Part shown: positions 7,809 to 11,679 of the stretch, one piece after another
Layout: every line of letters starts with the position of its first letter
Numbering within the stretch: position 1 is the stretch's first letter
Assembly (NCBI GenBank): GCA_929200485.1
Contig: CAKMZU010000008.1
Coordinates: 1 to 11,679 of the forward strand
Length of the DNA stretch: 11,679 nt
DNA from: an uncultured Gammaproteobacteria bacterium
Lineage (GTDB): Bacteria; Pseudomonadota; Gammaproteobacteria; Pseudomonadales; DT-91
Direction of reading: 5' to 3'
The notes under the pieces: generated by a model
Database searches by the model: none
Told to the model about the DNA's origin: nothing
Seen by the model: only the letters and a program-made list of their open reading frames with translations
Program-made: the position numbers and the translations under genes

Positions 7809-8915
7809 ATGAGTTGTGACTTTGCTGCGTTGGCTAAATCGGGTATCCGAACGCTAATGCCTTATGTGCCAGGCAAGCCTGAAGCTGAGCTCGCCAGAGA
7901 GCTTGGATTGACCGATATTGTAAAATTGGCAAGTAACGAAAACCCGTTGGGCGTTAGCCCAAAAGTACTTGACGTTATCGCTAAAGAACAGACCAGCCTT
8001 ACCCGTTATCCTGATGGCAGTCATTTTTTATTGCAGCAGAAAGTGGCGAGGCACCTTAATGTTGAGCCTTCACAGTTAGTATTTGGTAATGGCTCAAATG
8101 ATGTTTTAGATCTTATTGGGCATTGTTTTTTAACGCCGGATGTATCTGCCATTTATTCTGAGCATGCCTTTATTGTTTATCCTTTAATGGTTAAGGCCCA
8201 AGGTGCTGAGGCTCTTGTTGTGCCGGCGAAAGATTATGGTCATGATCTTGATGCCATGCTCAAAGCAATAAAGTCGAATACACGGCTTATTTTTATTGCT
8301 AACCCAAATAACCCTACTGGCACCTATCATTCGATAGAGACGATTGATGCATTTTTATCGAGGGTTCGTGATGATATTTTAGTGGTATTGGATGAGGCCT
8401 ATATTGAGTATCAACCAGAATCGATCGCTAAGCAAAGTGTTGCGTTGTTAGATAAGTATCAAAACCTCATCATTACCCGTACTTTTTCCAAGGCTTATGG
8501 TCTTGCAGGCTTACGTGTAGGCTATGGAATTGCCTCAGAGTCGATTATTGGCGTGATGCAAAAAGCACGGGCGCCATTTAATGTCAATACATTGGCGCAG
8601 TCTGCGGCTATTGCCGTACTTGATGATAAAGACTATTTGCAAAGAACTGTCAGGTGCAACAGTGAAGGAATGAAACAGCTCAGTGAAGGGTTAGTCGCGC
8701 TGGGGCTTTCAACTATTCCTTCAGAAGGCAATTTTATCACCTTCGATACGGGTCAAGATGCGCTTAAGGTTTATGATGCTTTGTTGCATGAAGGAGTCAT
8801 TTTAAGACCTGTTGGTGTTTATGGTTTGCCCAATCATTTAAGGGTGACTATAGGTACTGCTTCAGAGAATGAGCGGTTTTTAAAGGCACTGGAAAAAGTG
8901 GTAAATGATGTCTAA
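7809..8915 (+). CDS. hisC: Histidinol-phosphate / aromatic aminotransferase (HisC2 type)
   Basis: This is a PLP-dependent class I/II aminotransferase of 368 residues. Visible signatures are KLASNENPLG (39-48), RYPDGS (66-71), the PLP-phosphate loop FGNGSND (92-98), NPNNPTG (165-171), DEAY (195-198), the PLP lysine K228 in TRTFSKAYGLAGLRVGYG, and RVTIGT (345-350). HisC enzymes make histidinol phosphate. Paralogues placed between pheA and tyrA, as here, also transaminate phenylpyruvate and 4-hydroxyphenylpyruvate, so a role in the last step of phenylalanine and tyrosine synthesis is inferred from context. Whether it is the only HisC in the genome cannot be seen. It lies 16 bases after pheA and its 3' end overlaps tyrA by 11 bases, indicating translational coupling. 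Confidence 0.96.
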   Translation: MSCDFAALAKSGIRTLMPYVPGKPEAELARELGLTDIVKLASNENPLGVSPKVLDVIAKEQTSLTRYPDGSHFLLQQKVARHLNVEPSQLVFGNGSNDVLDLIGHCFLTPDVSAIYSEHAFIVYPLMVKAQGAEALVVPAKDYGHDLDAMLKAIKSNTRLIFIANPNNPTGTYHSIETIDAFLSRVRDDILVVLDEAYIEYQPESIAKQSVALLDKYQNLIITRTFSKAYGLAGLRVGYGIASESIIGVMQKARAPFNVNTLAQSAAIAVLDDKDYLQRTVRCNSEGMKQLSEGLVALGLSTIPSEGNFITFDTGQDALKVYDALLHEGVILRPVGVYGLPNHLRVTIGTASENERFLKALEKVVNDV

Positions 8916-9798
8916 TAAAAAATTGCCTGACGTGCTGGTCGATAATTTATTGATCATAGGAACAGGCCTGATTGGTGGTTCTTTTGCAAAAGGTTTAAAA
9001 GATAGAAAGCTTGTTGGTAAAGTTGTTGGTTATGGCCGTAACCAGTCAAATCTTAAGAAGGGTATTGAGGCGGGTGTGATTGATGAAGCCGCTGAAAATC
9101 TGGAAGAAGCAATGCAGGCAGCTGATATTATCTTCTTATCTGTGCCAACGCTTGCTGTTAAGTCGTACATAAAACTGATTGAGCAGCAGAAAAAACCGAG
9201 TGCTGTGGTGACAGATGCAGCCAGTGTCAAAGGGGAAATTATTGAAGGTATTCGATCCGAATTAGGTGAAGTACCGGACTGGTTTGTTGCAGGCCACCCA
9301 ATCGCGGGTTCTGAAAAAAGTGGTATCCTGGCATCCAATGGTGATCTCTATGTTGATCATAAAGTGATTTTGACGCCCCTTGAAAACACTTCAAGTGATG
9401 CGCAAAAAATCATTGAAGCGCTCTGGGTATCCCTTGGCGCAGAAGTGGTTTCGATGCCAGTGGGTGTTCATGATGAAGTCTTGGCTGCCACTAGCCACTT
9501 ACCGCACTTGCTGGCGTTTGCTTTAGTGGATTGTTTACAAGGGTTGGATTCACATGATGATATCTTTCGTTTTGCTGCCGGTGGTTTTAGAGATTTTACA
9601 CGAATCGCAGCAAGCGACCCTGTGATGTGGCATGACATCATGACTGGGAATAAACATGCCATACTAAAACAGCTAAATGCGTTTAAAGAAACGATTCAAA
9701 CACTGGAAACGGCTATTTCTAATGAAAATAGTGACGCTATTTTGGATTGTTTTGAACGAGCCAGTCTTGTCCGTAAGCGTCTTGATATTAAACAATAA
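8905..9798 (+). CDS. tyrA: Prephenate (arogenate) dehydrogenase, monofunctional TyrA
   Basis: TyrA oxidatively decarboxylates prephenate to 4-hydroxyphenylpyruvate (or arogenate to tyrosine). The product is 297 residues. The N-terminal Rossmann fold shows LLIIGTGLIGGSFAKGL (15-31) with the GxGxxG motif. The prephenate-binding region shows AGHPIAGSEKSG (129-140) and the active-site SHLPHLLAFAL (197-207), followed by GGFRDFTRIAASDP (226-239). After the second beta strand the sequence is VVGYGRN, without the acidic residue that favours NAD, so NADP or dual cofactor use is possible. Two adjacent ATG codons (8905 and 8908) begin inside the end of hisC; GGAAAAAGTGG upstream serves as ribosome site for either. 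Unlike many gammaproteobacterial homologues it is not fused to AroA, and aroA does not follow it. cmk starts 16 bases downstream. Confidence 0.95.
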   Translation: MMSNKKLPDVLVDNLLIIGTGLIGGSFAKGLKDRKLVGKVVGYGRNQSNLKKGIEAGVIDEAAENLEEAMQAADIIFLSVPTLAVKSYIKLIEQQKKPSAVVTDAASVKGEIIEGIRSELGEVPDWFVAGHPIAGSEKSGILASNGDLYVDHKVILTPLENTSSDAQKIIEALWVSLGAEVVSMPVGVHDEVLAATSHLPHLLAFALVDCLQGLDSHDDIFRFAAGGFRDFTRIAASDPVMWHDIMTGNKHAILKQLNAFKETIQTLETAISNENSDAILDCFERASLVRKRLDIKQ

Positions 9799-9814
9799 GA
9801 TGGAAATAACTTGA

Positions 9815-10492
9815 ATGTCAGTGCCAATAATTACCATTGATGGCCCTAGTGGTTCAGGTAAGGGAACCATCAGCCACTTACTCTCAGAAAAACTCGGCTG
9901 GAACCTGCTCGATTCTGGATCGATATACCGCTTGTGTGCTTTAGCCTGTCTTAAGCAAGACATAGATCTTGATGATGAGTCAGCAGCGCTAGTCATTGCT
10001 CAGGCACTCGATATTCGTTTTGAAGTGACTAAATCCAGTGTACGTACGCTGTTAAATGATGAAGATGTGACGTCAACAATTCGTGAAGAAACCGTTGGTA
10101 TGGCGGCATCCAAAATTGCTGCTTATCCAAGCGTTAGATCAGCGTTGTTGTCCTGCCAGAAAGCCTTTGCAAAAACGCCAGGGTTAGTGGCTGATGGTCG
10201 AGATATGGGCACGGTTGTTTTTCCTGATGCTGCCTTGAAATTTTTCTTAACGGCCTCTGCGCAAACTCGCGCTGATCGTCGAGTAAAGCAGCTATCAGAG
10301 CAGGGCGTTGCTGCTGATTACGATGAAGTTTTAACGGCGATAAAGCTCAGAGATTTTCAAGACGAAAATCGCAAAAGTGCGCCTTTAAAACCTGCGGATG
10401 ATGCCATTCTTGTCGATTCATCGCATATTGGTATTGATGATGTGCTGGCCGTTATGGTTCAGAATATTGAACGCGTGTTAACGAATAAATAA
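9815..10492 (+). CDS. cmk: Cytidylate kinase
   Basis: Cmk phosphorylates CMP and dCMP to the diphosphates using ATP in the cytoplasm, recycling cytidine nucleotides. The 225-residue product has the family's usual length. It shows the P-loop GPSGSGKGT (10-18), the CMP-binding LLDSGSIYR (31-39; most homologues have Ala where Ser36 stands), the DGRDMGTVVFPDA segment (127-139), the lid arginines TRADRRVKQL (151-160), and RDFQDENR (179-186). The ATG at 9815 follows tyrA by 16 bases with GGAA as a weak Shine-Dalgarno. In most gammaproteobacteria rpsA follows directly; here a separately promoted lipoprotein gene does, so cmk probably ends the operon. Confidence 0.97.
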   Translation: MSVPIITIDGPSGSGKGTISHLLSEKLGWNLLDSGSIYRLCALACLKQDIDLDDESAALVIAQALDIRFEVTKSSVRTLLNDEDVTSTIREETVGMAASKIAAYPSVRSALLSCQKAFAKTPGLVADGRDMGTVVFPDAALKFFLTASAQTRADRRVKQLSEQGVAADYDEVLTAIKLRDFQDENRKSAPLKPADDAILVDSSHIGIDDVLAVMVQNIERVLTNK

Positions 10493-10548
10493 CCCTTGGT
10501 TATCCAAAAGAATTGATTTTTTCTTAAATTATTCGATCAGTTATTTTT

Positions 10549-10557
10549 TGCTATACT
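10549..10557 (+). promoter_or_regulatory. Probable extended -10 promoter for the lipoprotein gene
   Basis: TGCTATACT is an extended -10 element, TG plus one base before TATACT, which matches TATAAT at five of six positions. It lies 27 bases before the lipoprotein ATG in an AT-rich stretch. TTATTC at 10529-10534 gives a poor -35 at 17-base spacing. It suggests that the lipoprotein gene is transcribed separately from cmk. Confidence 0.5.
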
Positions 10558-10584
10558 TTTTATTTATTTGCTATGGATGGCAAA

Positions 10585-11679
10585 ATGCGGCTAATCATTG
10601 GTGTACTTTTACTTTCATTGCTTTTTGGATGTTCAAAATCTAAAAATAAAGAGTCGATTGAAGAGGCTGAAGAGGTAAACAGCCAGGGTCAAGTCAGTTT
10701 TTCACTGGCGGCCGATGCTACAAAGTTTTCTCAATATTTATTGATGTTTGAGAGTATTGATCTTATTGATACTTCAGGAAATAAGTATCCTCTTTTTAGT
10801 CAAGCATTATCTGTCGACTTTACCTCCCCGCGGATGCCGCTGGAAGTTAGCAATTTACCTGTACCTCAAGGTGATTATAAACAAGTCAGCTTTCGAATAA
10901 AAAGCGCTGCTTCTTTGTTTTCAATCTATAGAGAGGAAGAAGAGAAAACGGCGTTGGTTAAAGAAAAAATCATTCCTGTTCAGTTAGATGGACAGCCGTT
11001 TGAATCTGATACTGTTCAAGAGTTCGTTGTTGATTATTCTTTCACTGTCAATGCTGACGAGACGCTATATCTCCTTGCCTTTCACGATATTGTACAATCA
11101 TTAAGCGTCAGCAAAAATGATGATTTAGCAACAGAATTAACGGTTCAGTTTTCACCGAATTTTCAGTTGGAAAGCTTCTCCAGTTACGAAGAAGCCTCGA
11201 TTCTTGCTAAAGAAAGTATGTATCACCCCGAGAATGAATTACACGCAAAGTCGAATGTGCGACCAGGTAAAATTGTAGGGATAGACTTGGATAGGATTTC
11301 AATAAAAACGGATGAAGGTACTCTGGGCTTGCCTTTAGAGGGGATGTTGATTCAATCAGCTGAAGACACTGAATTGGAATTATTGCCTGAAACACTCCAT
11401 CTATATCAAAAGGTGCTGTATTTTTCAGATACCAATATTTTGAGTGTTATACCGACTAAATTTCTTGTCAGGATCGATGGCGAAGACTATTCATCGGGAG
11501 TTGCGCAGTGGCGAATTCATGCCATTAATGACAGCTATACCAATACCTTTAAAGGCAATGAACGGGTCAAAGTGGACACCACGGCAGTGCTTGCAGATGC
11601 TGAAAAATTTCTGTCAGTGAATAACACCTTTGCTTTATTTACCGGTTTTATTCAAACAGGGGCAGATGGGTTTTTTATT
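10585..11679 (+). CDS. Predicted outer-membrane lipoprotein with DUF4382-like domain (partial, C-terminus missing)
   Basis: An open frame of 365 codons runs without a stop to the right edge, so the gene is truncated by the window. The N-terminus is a lipoprotein signal: MRLIIGVLLLSLLFG followed by the lipobox cysteine C16. The +2 residue is Ser, not Asp, consistent with sorting to the outer membrane. A charged linker follows (17-33). Residues 35-195 look beta-rich and resemble the DUF4382 pattern: QVSFSL, FESIDLIDTSG, the VPQGDYKQVSFRI strand turn, and FTVNADETLYLL. Later segments, KIVGIDLDRISIKTDEG near 229-245 and FTGFIQTGADGFFI at the edge, look like small beta-barrel repeats of the kind that often follow DUF4382. 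The domain name is pattern recognition only. Residues 98-110 are very charged (REEEEK). An in-frame ATG at 10573 is possible but would prepend MDGK and lacks a ribosome site; GGATGG (10575-10580) favours 10585. It occupies the place where rpsA is expected. Confidence 0.82.
   Translation, partial: MRLIIGVLLLSLLFGCSKSKNKESIEEAEEVNSQGQVSFSLAADATKFSQYLLMFESIDLIDTSGNKYPLFSQALSVDFTSPRMPLEVSNLPVPQGDYKQVSFRIKSAASLFSIYREEEEKTALVKEKIIPVQLDGQPFESDTVQEFVVDYSFTVNADETLYLLAFHDIVQSLSVSKNDDLATELTVQFSPNFQLESFSSYEEASILAKESMYHPENELHAKSNVRPGKIVGIDLDRISIKTDEGTLGLPLEGMLIQSAEDTELELLPETLHLYQKVLYFSDTNILSVIPTKFLVRIDGEDYSSGVAQWRIHAINDSYTNTFKGNERVKVDTTAVLADAEKFLSVNNTFALFTGFIQTGADGFFI

Noticed and set aside
10489..10503. 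Perfect 6-bp inverted repeat (ATAACC, CTT, GGTTAT) at the cmk stop as a terminator
   Set aside because: The stem is short and AT-rich, and the nearest T-run starts about 13 bases later, so it does not look like an intrinsic terminator.
11207..11395. 62-codon minus-strand open frame within the lipoprotein gene
   Set aside because: It is a shadow of the long plus-strand frame, which has a lipobox and continuous coding for 365 codons.

Overview
The window looks like a chromosomal housekeeping segment from a gammaproteobacterium with moderate to low GC. Two things support this. The gene order gyrA-serC-pheA-hisC-tyrA-cmk on the plus strand, next to ubiG, a MupP-type phosphatase and a YciK-type reductase on the minus strand, is the arrangement familiar from Pseudomonas and its relatives. 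The proteins also read like that group, for example a bifunctional PheA ending in GSYPKAVL and a GyrA with Thr83. The genus cannot be fixed from sequence alone; a marine Thiotrichales-like or Methylophaga-like bacterium is only a guess.

Minus strand, 1-1863. ubiG (ubiquinone O-methyltransferase) is transcribed leftward. A 263-base gap with a hairpin follows, then a HAD phosphatase best matched to MupP (MurNAc-6-phosphate phosphatase, peptidoglycan recycling), which starts at TTG. Its stop overlaps the start of a YciK-like short-chain dehydrogenase that runs off the left edge.

Between the strands, 1995-2729. An orphan gene encodes an exported 244-residue protein with a signal peptide, a Gly/Ser-rich low-complexity stretch built on a 15-bp tandem repeat, four cysteines and a very basic tail. 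I do not recognise it.

Plus strand, 2882-10492. gyrA has its own likely extended -10 promoter. It is followed by five tightly packed genes with gaps of 16 to 38 bases or an overlap, probably one transcript: serC (serine and pyridoxal phosphate synthesis), pheA (chorismate mutase, prephenate dehydratase, ACT), hisC (histidinol-phosphate/aromatic aminotransferase), tyrA (prephenate dehydrogenase) and cmk (CMP kinase). Together pheA, tyrA and hisC carry chorismate to phenylalanine and tyrosine. Two expected members are missing: aroA, which usually sits after or is fused to tyrA, and rpsA, which usually follows cmk directly.

Right edge, 10585-11679. Where rpsA is expected there is a separately promoted lipoprotein gene, cut by the window end. 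Its first domain resembles DUF4382-type beta-sandwich proteins.

I see no tRNA, rRNA, CRISPR array, insertion sequence, integrase or phage gene. I found no convincing new multi-gene system. The best leads are the two orphan envelope proteins, the missing aroA and rpsA, the repeat-built acidic tail of GyrA, and a non-acidic cofactor loop in TyrA.
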